A stretch of 64,000 bases of DNA from positions 2,108,001 through 2,172,000 of the forward strand of contig JAWKNO010000001.1 in NCBI GenBank assembly GCA_041391665.1. The letters are read 5' to 3'. Source of the stretch: Bacteroidia bacterium (lineage in GTDB: Bacteria > Bacteroidota > Bacteroidia > J057). Below, piece by piece: positions 25,701 to 33,777 of the stretch (positions are counted from its first letter, which is position 1; each line of letters starts with the position of its first letter). A program made the position numbers and the translations under genes. The notes beneath the pieces are model-generated. The model did not search any database. It saw only the letters and a program-made list of their open reading frames with translations, and was not told where the DNA came from.

Positions 25701-27039
25701 TTTTGAGGTGTATGAATCGTTTAAAGGGGTTGCCGTCGAAAAAAATATTGAATATAAATTTGCCATAGATTCAAGTTCCATACCTGTCTATTTTGATAGG
25801 TATCAGATGGAGAAGGTCTTATACAATTTGCTTTCCAATGCATTTAAGTTTACAAAGGAGAACGGCAAAATTGTACTTTCAGTTGAAGGCTCCAATAAAA
25901 ATGAAGGGTGGATCAACATAAAAATTAAAGACAACGGAATAGGAATTCCCGAGCATAATAAGAAAAATATTTTTCAGCGATTTTTCCAGATTGAAGATCG
26001 CGGGGTTAATAATACTGGAACAGGGGTAGGTTTAGCACTTTCAAAAAGCATCATTGAATTACATAAAGGCGAAATCAGTCTGATAGATGAGAATGACTCC
26101 TGGTCAACTACTGTATTTCAAATCTCATTACAATTGGGAACCGATCATCTGATGAAAGGCCAGATAGTCGAAAAAGATTTATCGATTGAAGAGTTTTTTA
26201 CTGATGCTGAAGAAACACTGATTTCAAATGAAATATTGGATCATTTACCCTCAAATCTGAATGGAAATGATGTTGAAAAAAAGACCATATTAATCGTAGA
26301 GGATAATGATGAGTTCCGGAAGTTTGTCGCAGACATTTTGAGTGAAGAATATAATATTCTGGAGTTTCCAAATGGCAAAGAGGCCGTCCAGTATCTGGAA
26401 GAAGAAATCCCTGATCTGATCATCAGCGACGTCATGATGCCTGAAATGGATGGCCTTGAGTTATGTGAGTATATCAAAACCAATGAGAGCACCAATCATA
26501 TTCCGGTTATTTTATTAACGGCCAAATCATCTATAGAAAGTAAAATAGAAGGCCTTTCAACCGGTGCGGACTCCTATATCGCCAAGCCCTTTAGCGTGAA
26601 AGTCCTAAAGCTGAATATTATAAATTTGCTGTCTTCCAAAGAAATACTGAGACATAAGTATAGCGGCAACTTTATCATTGATTCAGACTTGAAAAAATTG
26701 ACAACGCCCGAAGAGTTGTTTATTAAGAAGTTAATGGAAGTCATCGAATCGAACCTCGAAAATCCTGATTTTAATGTGAGCGAACTTGTCAGGGAAATCG
26801 GTATGAGCAGAACGATTCTCTATAAAAAAGTAAATACGCTGACCAACCATTCCGTGGCTACCCTGATCAAATATGTGAGACTGAAAAAAGCTGCCGATAT
26901 ACTTACCAATACCAGTTATCCGGTTTCTGATGTCGCATTTATGGTGGGTTTTAATGATCGGAAACACTTCAGCAGGGAGTTTAAAAAGGTGTACAAACTA
27001 TCCCCTACAGATTATAAAAATGCTAAACTGTCTGTTTAG
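22771..27039 (+). CDS. Hybrid two-component system (HTCS) sensor/regulator
   Basis: Senses a glycan fragment in the periplasm and activates PUL genes from one polypeptide (1422 aa). Order: signal region ending VYGQ; about fourteen Reg_prop blades with repeated IWIGT motifs (residues ~75-720); a Y_Y_Y domain (~770-845); a TM helix WAYLVYFLFFLTISLVVIRF (~850); HisKA with phospho-acceptor His906 in FTNVSHEIRTP; HATPase with DNGIGIPEHNKKNIFQRFFQ and GTGVGLAL; a receiver with Asp1220 in IISDVMMPEMDG; and a C-terminal AraC HTH (VSDVAFMVGFNDRKHFSREF). The true start may be one of the later Met codons, such as 22843, since the first 40 residues are not signal-like. It is flanked by its likely targets. 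Confidence 0.95.
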   Translation: MIMHPVILLKRKCEMWTALEMVTIMEAIVINFIENTRTSFSYAKVFKYLFLAIAMSFLTQRTPVYGQSSDLYFEHINYDKIFAPSMISSIVQDGKGFIWLGTENGLLRYDGYNFIKYTRDRNVAGSISNNHINIIFEDSDTNLWIGTSNGVNYFDKDKKIFSPIDILPIKGGRNYISSIIEDSDKRIWIGTFGGVKQLDKEKHLLLSVSNDSNAELFNSARVLSLYYDKKLGVLVGTSNGIQAFDPNTGMNEELPDIFKENKSFLQAKVWKIARDEDGDLWFATKSNGVFHYARKQNQLINYVEDFESETAIASNWVYDILPVDNHTIWFATIDGVSVLKKDIGAFTSYRHNAFNNYSLSDNEIKSFLRDRSGSIWIGTSAGGLNFFNHTNYNFIKVGETIAPNFGLINPIVNALVKESEESLWVGTNGGGLNFLDFKNKKISSYKINNTDKIKSSNMINVLANLDQENLLCGTVNGLYQFNKNTRQFKNIPLAKNDSSGQFPITGLLVDNKEIWVATEGDGLKMLTPQNSIEIYKTGNGDHSLSDNFITDIENAENTIWIATQDGLNLLDKNLKVITSIYRSGGANTLSNNNLTTLFIDSKNRLWIGTDYGGLNLFDEKSQKFYVLNKSIGLTDNSIKSIAEDDDGNIWVSSDDLLFKIKFINFTLPFHASDVEITSYSSNDGLSLGQFSRNSSIRLNSNKLVFGASKGLAIFNAAAITKSPNTSDIVLTKLKIHNQEVNVSDPDSPLKRDISNTSEINLNYDQGYLEIEFSAMNFVNPENNRYAYKLEGPGREDDWHMIGSQNGVSLSDLAPGQYVFSVKTTSEDNTWNSRIKSLKINIRPPWWKSGWAYLVYFLFFLTISLVVIRFVNMRVQLKRALFIEHVEKERQQEMYKMKLDFFTNVSHEIRTPLSLMVAPIEDLLEIVEKNSKIEERLKTIKNNSDRLLKLVNELLDFRKAESGRLKIYCEKQDIVSFCFEVYESFKGVAVEKNIEYKFAIDSSSIPVYFDRYQMEKVLYNLLSNAFKFTKENGKIVLSVEGSNKNEGWINIKIKDNGIGIPEHNKKNIFQRFFQIEDRGVNNTGTGVGLALSKSIIELHKGEISLIDENDSWSTTVFQISLQLGTDHLMKGQIVEKDLSIEEFFTDAEETLISNEILDHLPSNLNGNDVEKKTILIVEDNDEFRKFVADILSEEYNILEFPNGKEAVQYLEEEIPDLIISDVMMPEMDGLELCEYIKTNESTNHIPVILLTAKSSIESKIEGLSTGADSYIAKPFSVKVLKLNIINLLSSKEILRHKYSGNFIIDSDLKKLTTPEELFIKKLMEVIESNLENPDFNVSELVREIGMSRTILYKKVNTLTNHSVATLIKYVRLKKAADILTNTSYPVSDVAFMVGFNDRKHFSREFKKVYKLSPTDYKNAKLSV

Positions 27040-27082
27040 TGATCTCAGGCAGGCTGCTCAGGGTGAATGTTTACTGTCAGGA

Positions 27083-27116
27083 CAAAAAAAATGGGGCTGG
27101 AAATTACGCCAGCCCC
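27083..27116 (-). terminator. Terminator of the susC-susD transcript
   Basis: On the minus strand the perfect 8-bp hairpin GGGGCTGG/CCAGCCCC is followed by A then eight T, 36 bases after the susD stop. It lies between the convergent HTCS and susD genes. Confidence 0.85.
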
Positions 27117-27151
27117 TCCCTTAGTATGCAAAACTTACCTACGTAACATTG

Positions 27152-28711
27152 TTAGTATCCCGGGTTTTGAGGGAAGGTACCCATCAAGTCAATTTGACTT
27201 TGTGGAATAGGACAGGTTACCATGTGCGGTGCCATAGGATAGGGGATCAAATTGGTAGAAGATGAACCAAATCTGTAGTGTGCATTCTGTCTTTCAACCA
27301 AAAGTCCTAAGCGCTTCAACAAAAACCAGCGGTTTCTTTCCATCGCCAATTCACGTGCGGATTCTTCCAAATATGTATCCAGCGTATAAGATGTGAAGTT
27401 ATAGGCATTACTGCCATATGCTCTTTCTCTGATGGCATTGATGTATTCCAGGGCTTTCCCCTCATTGCCAAGCCTCCAGTGTGCTTCTGATCCCAGCAGA
27501 TAGGTTTCCGCCAGCCGGTACATAGGATAGTCTTTCCAGCTATCATTGGTCAATGCGCCTTTTTCAGCATCGTAAAACTTCTTTAAGCTGAAGTGATACC
27601 TTCTGAAATTGTCATCATACGCTGTAACAGGAATTACCTGTCCAAACCTGGGTGAATTCGGATTATTGACGACGTAGGTTTCCGGGTAATAATAGGTTGT
27701 ATAGCGCTTATCATTTTCTTTGTCGTACAAAGATTGAAGATAATCGTTGGGAAATGCCCATCCCAGTGCCTGACCGCCGTATTCTACCTGCTGGATAAAA
27801 TCACCCGATGACTGCTCATAAAGTCGCTGTGTGAAAACGCTGCCAAACCATGTACCTGCACCTCCCGCGAGGTTGTCCCCTGCACCTGTTGAGCCCAGTG
27901 CCTCATCTCTGACAATGGCAAATAGCATTTCACTGTGGTTCAGGTTTTGACCAAATACATTCTCCAAAGCAACCAGGCTTTTACCGCTCTCATTGATGAT
28001 GGCATCAAACTGCGCAGCAGCTTCAGCCCAGTCATTTTGCCACATGGCACTTTTGCCCCGGATATGTCTGGCTACTCCTTTCGAATACCTTCCGTAAGGT
28101 TCGTCATAAGCGAGATTCGCAATCGCAAATTCCAGGTCACTATCAATCAATGCATATACATCATCGGGATTAGCGGGTTTGTAAGTTACCGGGTCGCCGG
28201 CATTTTCCGGTGTGGTAGCTGTGGTATCCAAAAGGATATTGTCATACATTCTGATCAGATCAAAGTACAACTCAGCGCGAATGACCTTAGCCTGAGCGAC
28301 GAGATGATTTTTTTTGTTTGTATCCATCTCGATGTCTTCGGCGCTCGTAATGATTGCATTACATCTGTCAATGATCTGATAGCCTTCTACCCATTTATAA
28401 GACCAAAAGCCTACTGCCGTATGGGTAGATGCCTGATATGGGGTGAAATACGTCCTGACCATTCCCAGATCTGTGGCAGCCATAAAAAACAAGTTGGCCC
28501 GTAAAGGATCATTTTCTCCTCCCGGAACATTGTAGGTTCTCATCAGGTTGTAGAGGGCATTCACGCCCACTGCCAACCCATCTTCTGTTGTGTAGATATA
28601 ATCTACAGAGATTTGATCCAGCACGATTTCGTCCAGGAAGTTCTCACATGAAGTAAGCCCCAGGGAAATGATGAGTGCAAAAATCAAAAAACTATATATG
28701 CTCTTTTTCAT
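27152..28711 (-). CDS. SusD/RagB-family glycan-binding lipoprotein
   Basis: The outer-membrane lid of the SusCD importer. 519 aa; lipoprotein signal SLGLTSCENF with Cys22. The start ENFLDEIVLDQISVDYIYTTEDGLAVGVNALYNLM and the TPR-like helices AEAAAQFDAIINESGKSL, together with the C-terminal ALEYINAIRERAYG and ESARELAMERNRWF, are typical of SusD/RagB proteins. It binds oligosaccharide and closes over the barrel. The gene follows susC by 35 bases and ends the operon; a terminator follows. Confidence 0.96.
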   Translation of the reverse strand: MKKSIYSFLIFALIISLGLTSCENFLDEIVLDQISVDYIYTTEDGLAVGVNALYNLMRTYNVPGGENDPLRANLFFMAATDLGMVRTYFTPYQASTHTAVGFWSYKWVEGYQIIDRCNAIITSAEDIEMDTNKKNHLVAQAKVIRAELYFDLIRMYDNILLDTTATTPENAGDPVTYKPANPDDVYALIDSDLEFAIANLAYDEPYGRYSKGVARHIRGKSAMWQNDWAEAAAQFDAIINESGKSLVALENVFGQNLNHSEMLFAIVRDEALGSTGAGDNLAGGAGTWFGSVFTQRLYEQSSGDFIQQVEYGGQALGWAFPNDYLQSLYDKENDKRYTTYYYPETYVVNNPNSPRFGQVIPVTAYDDNFRRYHFSLKKFYDAEKGALTNDSWKDYPMYRLAETYLLGSEAHWRLGNEGKALEYINAIRERAYGSNAYNFTSYTLDTYLEESARELAMERNRWFLLKRLGLLVERQNAHYRFGSSSTNLIPYPMAPHMVTCPIPQSQIDLMGTFPQNPGY

Positions 28712-28746
28712 AATTTGAAAGTTTATAACTTCTGACTAAATGATTA

Positions 28747-31700
28747 TTAGTTAAAATTCACTTGTAACCCTGCGACAACTGTCACCGCTTCCGGATACTC
28801 GTTTGGATTTTTTTCCGGGCTATAAGACTGGTAATCTGTGATGGTAATCAGGTTACTGCCTGTTACGTAAATTCTTAGCCTGCTCAGGCCTCTGGAAGCC
28901 AGTACAGTCTGAGGGAGTGTGTACCCCAATGTGACATTTTGTAAACGAGTGAAAGAAGCATCCTGAAGTGCCAGCGCAAACAGGTTGTTGGGGTCATTGG
29001 ATTCATTGGGTCTGGGGAAATTTCCGGTTGGGTTTTCAGGTGTCCAATAATTCTGCTTGATACCATTTTTAATTCCGCGTAAAGAGCCTCCTTCACTGTA
29101 GCCAACCAGGAACGTGTTATATCTTGTAACTCCCTGTACGGTATTTACATCGGCAGAAAAATCCAAAGATTTATATTGAACACTAAAATTCAGGCTTCCA
29201 AACCAGTCCGGACCTGCTTTGGTAAGTACGCGGTCATTGGCTGCATTTAGCTGACCATCATCAGGATATCTGTCGTATAGTTTGACATCTCCAGGTTTTG
29301 CACTGGGCTGATGTGAACTTACGATATCTTCCCCTTCCTGGAAAATACCCACAGCCATATATTGGTAATAGACATTGATGGGCTGACCAATAAACCATCT
29401 GTTGGCTACGTCATTGTCTTCAATTCCATCGCCATCCTCATCAAGACCATAGAGGCTGATAATTTTATTGACGTTTTTAGAGAAAATAAAGCCCAGATTG
29501 ATATTGAAATCTTTCTTTCTGACCAGCGCACTATTAAAAGTAACCTCGAACCCTTGATTTTCTACTTCGCCCAGATTGGTTTTCTTTCTTGTATAACCTA
29601 GCCCGGCATTCAGTGCCTGATCGACCAGCAGGTTGGTGGTACGGGTGTTGTAAAACTCAATGGTTGAAGTAATGCGGTTCTTAAACAGGCCCAGGTCTAT
29701 GGCAGCGTTTAAGGTAGTGGATGTTTCCCATCTTAAATTGGGGTTTGGAAGAAAATCTCCGGGTACATAGCCCGACACTTTTACCCCATTGATGACGTAA
29801 TCTCTCTGCAAAGCAGAGCTTAAGCTCTGATAGGGTGCGATGGCTTCATTTCCTACACTACCATAGCTGGCTCTCAGCTTCAGGTTGTAAATAGGGGTGA
29901 TGTTTTCCATAAACTTCTCATGATGCACATTCCACCCAAGACCTACAGCCGGGAAAAATCCCCATTTGTTATTGGCACCAAATACAGTAGATGCATCTGC
30001 CCGGCTTGAGAGGGTGACATAATATTTGGAATTATAATCGTACTCAGCTCTCGCGGCTGCTGATAATAATGCTCTTCTGTTACCTGAAATAAAAGGTGTA
30101 TTGGTAGCCGCAGCTTCCAACCCATAGATGCCGAGAATATCGTTTGGAAGATCGTTTGAATTGAGCGCCAAACGATTATATTTTGATTCTGTAACACTTT
30201 GTACGGCCGTCAGGCTCAGGTTGTGTTTGGTGCTACCCAACTGAGGTTTGTAGGTCAGAATGTTCTCAACCTGCCATTCCACATTGTCCTGAAAAGTAAT
30301 ACTTCCCCTGCCCAGTCCGCCATTCGTAATACCAGTGATGGATTCGGAACTGTTATAAGACAATGCCTTGCCATTCCACGACCTTCTGCTTGCATTTAGC
30401 CGATAGTTCAGTCCTTTGAGAGGGCTGATATCCAGAAAAAGATTGATAATATCATTTCTGTTTTGGTTCTTCGTATTGGTCTCATAAATATCAATTAAGG
30501 GGTTCTTGTTTTCCTCAAATCCTCCTGGAAGATAGCGGAGCGAACCATCGTCATTATAAACCTTTCCGAGAGGTGAAGTCGTAATAGCGGTAAGCAATAT
30601 GCCACCAACGTTGGGACTGTTTTCAGTTGAATACTGAAACGAGGTATTCATTCCCAGTTTAAACCACTTATTGACTCGTTGATCGAGGTTGATCCTTGCA
30701 GTCACCCTGGTATAATCGGAGTTGTCAATTACGCCTTCCTGGTCAAAAAGGTTGAAACTTGTATACACGCTTGTTTTTTCTGTACCAGAAGCAATGCTAA
30801 TATTGTGGTTCTCTGTTCTTCCGGTGCGCAATATTTCTTCTTCCCAGTTGATATATTCTCCCGATTCTATACTTGCGATTTCGAGAGGAGACATCACATC
30901 TGCGTCATTGCGGTACACACCCAGGTTGGAAGTTCTAAAGGCTTCTCTTTTCAATTGGGCAAATTCATCCCCGCTATAAATATCAAAATTCCTGTTGATC
31001 GTCTGAATGCCGGAGGCTCCGGTATAAGAAACGGATGACCGTCCTTCCTTCCCACGCTTAGTTGTAATCAGAATCACGCCGTTGGATGCTCTGGCGCCGT
31101 AAATAGATTGGGCAGCTGCATCTTTCAGGATTTCCAGCGAAGCGATGTCATTGGGGTTGATATCGTTGATATTACCAACAGGAACCCCATCGACAATTAC
31201 AATAGGCGAATTGCCCCCGTTGATGGAGTTTTGACCACGAATAAGAATATTGGATGAAGCGCCCGGCCCTCCGTCACTCAGCGTAACCAGTACGCCTGCT
31301 GCTTTTCCCCGAAGCATCTCTCCAATATCGGAGGTCGCTACCTTGGTCATATCTTCTGGTTTTACAGATGATATTGAGCTAATCAGATCGCTTTTCTTTT
31401 TGGCGCCATACCCAATCACCACGACTTCTTCTAATGTGCGTGAATCATCCTTTAGGGTCAGATTTATTTTGGTCTGCGTTCCTACCAGGATAGAAACGGC
31501 TTCCTTTCCATAATAAGAAAAGTTAAGGGTTTGCTCCGGCGTGGCTTTGATACTGAATGCTCCATTGTCGCCCGAAAGTGTGCCGATGGCAGTGCCCTCA
31601 ATAACAATAGTTACCCCCGGCAAAGGTGCGCCGGATTCATCCAGTATAGTTCCTGTAATAGCGTTTTGTTGCGCATCAGCATTTGTAAAGACAAATCCCA

Positions 31701-31779
31701 TTATTAGCAATAAGAGGCTTGTCCTCAAACATATGCTAATCCGAAAACGTCTTCCTTTGTGAGTTTTGTTTTTCATCAT
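28747..31779 (-). CDS. SusC/RagA-family TonB-dependent transporter
   Basis: The outer-membrane barrel that imports glycan fragments with TonB energy. 1010 aa. Signal peptide ending FVFTNADAQ; a carboxypeptidase-regulatory-like domain (TGTILDESGAPLPGVTIVIEGT, ~residues 40-120); the SusC box TLEEVVVIGYGAKKKSDLISS; the plug (residues ~125-250, GVLVTLSDGGPGASSNILIRG and IVIVDGVPV); then a 22-strand-type barrel with LNKN-like loops and a terminal strand VTVVAGLQVNFN. No N-terminal signalling (STN) domain is seen, consistent with control by the HTCS rather than an anti-sigma system. It precedes susD in the operon. Confidence 0.96.
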   Translation of the reverse strand: MMKNKTHKGRRFRISICLRTSLLLLIMGFVFTNADAQQNAITGTILDESGAPLPGVTIVIEGTAIGTLSGDNGAFSIKATPEQTLNFSYYGKEAVSILVGTQTKINLTLKDDSRTLEEVVVIGYGAKKKSDLISSISSVKPEDMTKVATSDIGEMLRGKAAGVLVTLSDGGPGASSNILIRGQNSINGGNSPIVIVDGVPVGNINDINPNDIASLEILKDAAAQSIYGARASNGVILITTKRGKEGRSSVSYTGASGIQTINRNFDIYSGDEFAQLKREAFRTSNLGVYRNDADVMSPLEIASIESGEYINWEEEILRTGRTENHNISIASGTEKTSVYTSFNLFDQEGVIDNSDYTRVTARINLDQRVNKWFKLGMNTSFQYSTENSPNVGGILLTAITTSPLGKVYNDDGSLRYLPGGFEENKNPLIDIYETNTKNQNRNDIINLFLDISPLKGLNYRLNASRRSWNGKALSYNSSESITGITNGGLGRGSITFQDNVEWQVENILTYKPQLGSTKHNLSLTAVQSVTESKYNRLALNSNDLPNDILGIYGLEAAATNTPFISGNRRALLSAAARAEYDYNSKYYVTLSSRADASTVFGANNKWGFFPAVGLGWNVHHEKFMENITPIYNLKLRASYGSVGNEAIAPYQSLSSALQRDYVINGVKVSGYVPGDFLPNPNLRWETSTTLNAAIDLGLFKNRITSTIEFYNTRTTNLLVDQALNAGLGYTRKKTNLGEVENQGFEVTFNSALVRKKDFNINLGFIFSKNVNKIISLYGLDEDGDGIEDNDVANRWFIGQPINVYYQYMAVGIFQEGEDIVSSHQPSAKPGDVKLYDRYPDDGQLNAANDRVLTKAGPDWFGSLNFSVQYKSLDFSADVNTVQGVTRYNTFLVGYSEGGSLRGIKNGIKQNYWTPENPTGNFPRPNESNDPNNLFALALQDASFTRLQNVTLGYTLPQTVLASRGLSRLRIYVTGSNLITITDYQSYSPEKNPNEYPEAVTVVAGLQVNFN

Positions 31780-32220
31780 AATAGCATTAAGTGTTTAAGT
31801 TTATAGTCAGTTCGGTTTAAAAAATGTTAGTTCTAATAACTTTACTTGGATAGCAGGCAGCAGATTTTGACTCATATTGGGTGAAAGTCCCCTGATTTTC
31901 ACCTCGTACACAGGTAGGAAAGCGAGTAACATAGATGACTCAAATATGACGCATGAAAATCAATAGCAGGGGATGCAAATATTCGTTTGTAGGGGTTTGT
32001 ATGTGCCTGCTGTGATCTGCTTATGGAGATTCAGGGGGATTCTCAAAACGTACATATTACCCCCTAAAGAAAGATTCTCAGACACCTTCATTCTAATCGT
32101 AATTGGCAATATTTGCCTGGCAGGTAGATGTGTTCTTCAGACTCTTTGGGTTCCCCTGGGTTTTATCGTGTTGACAGGAAAAAGCGAATTATTAATTACG
32201 ATTAACAACTAACTATCTTA
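31780..32220. other. Divergent control region between susC and the glycan-binding protein gene
   Basis: 441 bases without a gene. The right half holds element copy B at 32045-32116. Toward susC there is a GGTGAAA...TTTCACC inverted pair (31880-31886 / 31897-31903), a GCAAATATTCG word at 31974-31984 that recurs at 22708-22718 between GH5 and the HTCS, and, on the minus strand, CCCCT-N6-GATTTTCA followed by an ATATTTG box. The last resembles CCCCT-N7-GATTCTCA of copy B but is much weaker. A 240-base reading frame here (31973-32212) is not a gene. Confidence 0.5.
32045..32116 (+). promoter_or_regulatory. PUL element copy B (glycan-binding protein promoter)
   Basis: The counterpart of 22603-22674: same length, no gaps, 59 of 72 identities, with the identical 25-base block at 32066-32090 and the GCAATATTTGC end at 32106-32116. 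It ends 104 bases before the start at 32221. I infer an HTCS binding site plus -7 box. Confidence 0.75.
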
Positions 32221-33630
32221 ATGATCATGTTGAAAAACATACACTCACTCAAACTACTATACCTGTTATTTTTTCTTATAATAGGTTTCTCATCATGTAA
32301 AGAAGATGTGCGGGTAGTAGAGCTTTTCGAAAAAGGCCAGTTGAATGCTACTGCATCCACTACAAGTATTAAGGCAGATGAGACCGTTACTTTTGAAGAT
32401 AATTCTACCAAAGTACAATCTTTAAGCTGGACGTTTCAGGGCGGATCGCCCGCTACTTCAACGGCACAAAATGTTACGGTCACTTATTCATCCGGTGGAA
32501 CCTTTGAGGCAAAGCTGGTGGTACTATTTATTGATAATACAACGGCAGAAAAGGTGTTTACCATTGACGTAGAAGCCCCGCCAATTCTTCAGGGCCCTTA
32601 CAAAAGTGCACCAATTTCCATCCCGGGAACTTTGGAGGTAGAGAATTATGATGTCGGAGGAGAGGGGTTGGCATATCACGATACAGAAGCCGAAAACAAA
32701 GCTGTAACTGCCGGTAGTGCCAGATATAGACAGGATGACGGAATAGATCTGGAAGTAAGTGCAGATGGCAGCTTAGTAAATATTGGTTATACCGCCGCTG
32801 ATGAATGGGTAGAGTACACCGTAAATGTTCAGGCGTCCGCTGCCTACGATTTTGAATTTTTTGTGGCATCCAGCCCTGGAGGCAGTGCAATTAAAATCCA
32901 ATTGGTAGTCGATGAAACAACCTTTACAGATTTGGGCGAACTTCCTGCCTTCCCCGGTACCGGGGGATGGGGTACATATGTTCCTGTCAAAGTGGAGGGC
33001 ATTAACCTCGATGCCGGCCAGCAAATCCTCAGATTGTACTTCACCGGTGGAAGCGTAAACGTGGATAAGATCAACATTTCTGCACCGGGTGTGGTAGTGG
33101 TTGAAAAGTATGGGATCTATACTGAAGGCTCTGCAACAGCAGGTTCTATCGGCGTTACTACTCAAAACAACTCTATGGTTGCGATTAGCGCCACTACAGA
33201 TGCCTATGAAGGAAGTGAAGCGCTATATATTAAGTTTGACCCCACCACAACAAACCAGTATGGCGTACATGCCACCCTGCTTCCCGATCCCAGTCCTTTT
33301 GATGCTTCTGCTTATTTAGGGGGGTATTATAATGTTGCGCTTAAGACGACTTCCGTGGGTAAAATGAAAATCCGAATCAGAGATGGCTCCGGTGGCAATT
33401 TCTGGGTAATGCTGGACGACGCCGTAAAAACCTATGGCTTTGAAAGAGATGGCAACTGGCATGCGCTCAAAATTCCACTTGCTGATTTTAAAACTGACGG
33501 TGGAGCATCACCTGACCTTTCCACTTTGCAAAATGTATTTGTTTTGAGAAGTGATGAGCAAAGTGCCACTCCTGCTGCAGGAGAAGATTGGGACTATTAT
33601 GTAGATGATATCTATCTGACAAAAGAATAG
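32221..33630 (+). CDS. Surface glycan-binding lipoprotein (PKD + CBM6 + C-terminal CBM-like)
   Basis: A 469-aa non-catalytic protein in the SusE/SGBP position of the PUL. Lipoprotein signal LIIGFSSCKED (Cys26). Domains: a PKD-like Ig fold at ~40-120 (VTFEDNSTKVQSLSWTFQGG...); a CBM6 module at ~130-290 (LEVENYDVGGEGLAYHDTEAEN, YTAADEWVEYTVNV, VNVDKINIS), which in the family binds beta-glycan chain ends or internal regions; and a C-terminal jelly-roll-like module at ~295-469 with KMKIRIRDGSGGNFW and WDYYVDDIYLTKE, seen in beta-glucan/galactan PUL proteins. It captures polysaccharide at the cell surface. It is preceded by element B and followed by a strong hairpin. Confidence 0.85.
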   Translation: MIMLKNIHSLKLLYLLFFLIIGFSSCKEDVRVVELFEKGQLNATASTTSIKADETVTFEDNSTKVQSLSWTFQGGSPATSTAQNVTVTYSSGGTFEAKLVVLFIDNTTAEKVFTIDVEAPPILQGPYKSAPISIPGTLEVENYDVGGEGLAYHDTEAENKAVTAGSARYRQDDGIDLEVSADGSLVNIGYTAADEWVEYTVNVQASAAYDFEFFVASSPGGSAIKIQLVVDETTFTDLGELPAFPGTGGWGTYVPVKVEGINLDAGQQILRLYFTGGSVNVDKINISAPGVVVVEKYGIYTEGSATAGSIGVTTQNNSMVAISATTDAYEGSEALYIKFDPTTTNQYGVHATLLPDPSPFDASAYLGGYYNVALKTTSVGKMKIRIRDGSGGNFWVMLDDAVKTYGFERDGNWHALKIPLADFKTDGGASPDLSTLQNVFVLRSDEQSATPAAGEDWDYYVDDIYLTKE

Positions 33631-33668
33631 AACCCGCTCACCATTAGCTCTGATAAGGAGATATTGTA

Positions 33669-33713
33669 TAATAAAGCGATCTGGTGATTCTTTTGCACCA
33701 GATCGCTTTATTA
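33669..33713 (+). terminator. Perfect 18-bp hairpin after the glycan-binding protein gene
   Basis: TAATAAAGCGATCTGGTG (33669-33686) and CACCAGATCGCTTTATTA (33696-33713) are exact complements around a 9-base loop. The stem itself carries the T-rich end but no long T run follows, so it could act as terminator, partial attenuator or 3'-stabiliser between the binding protein and the GH3 operon. Confidence 0.65.
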
Positions 33714-33777
33714 CTGATCGACTGCCTGCCCGGTACTTGGGCGCATCCTTTTATCTTCCCTAAAATGGATCTGTATA

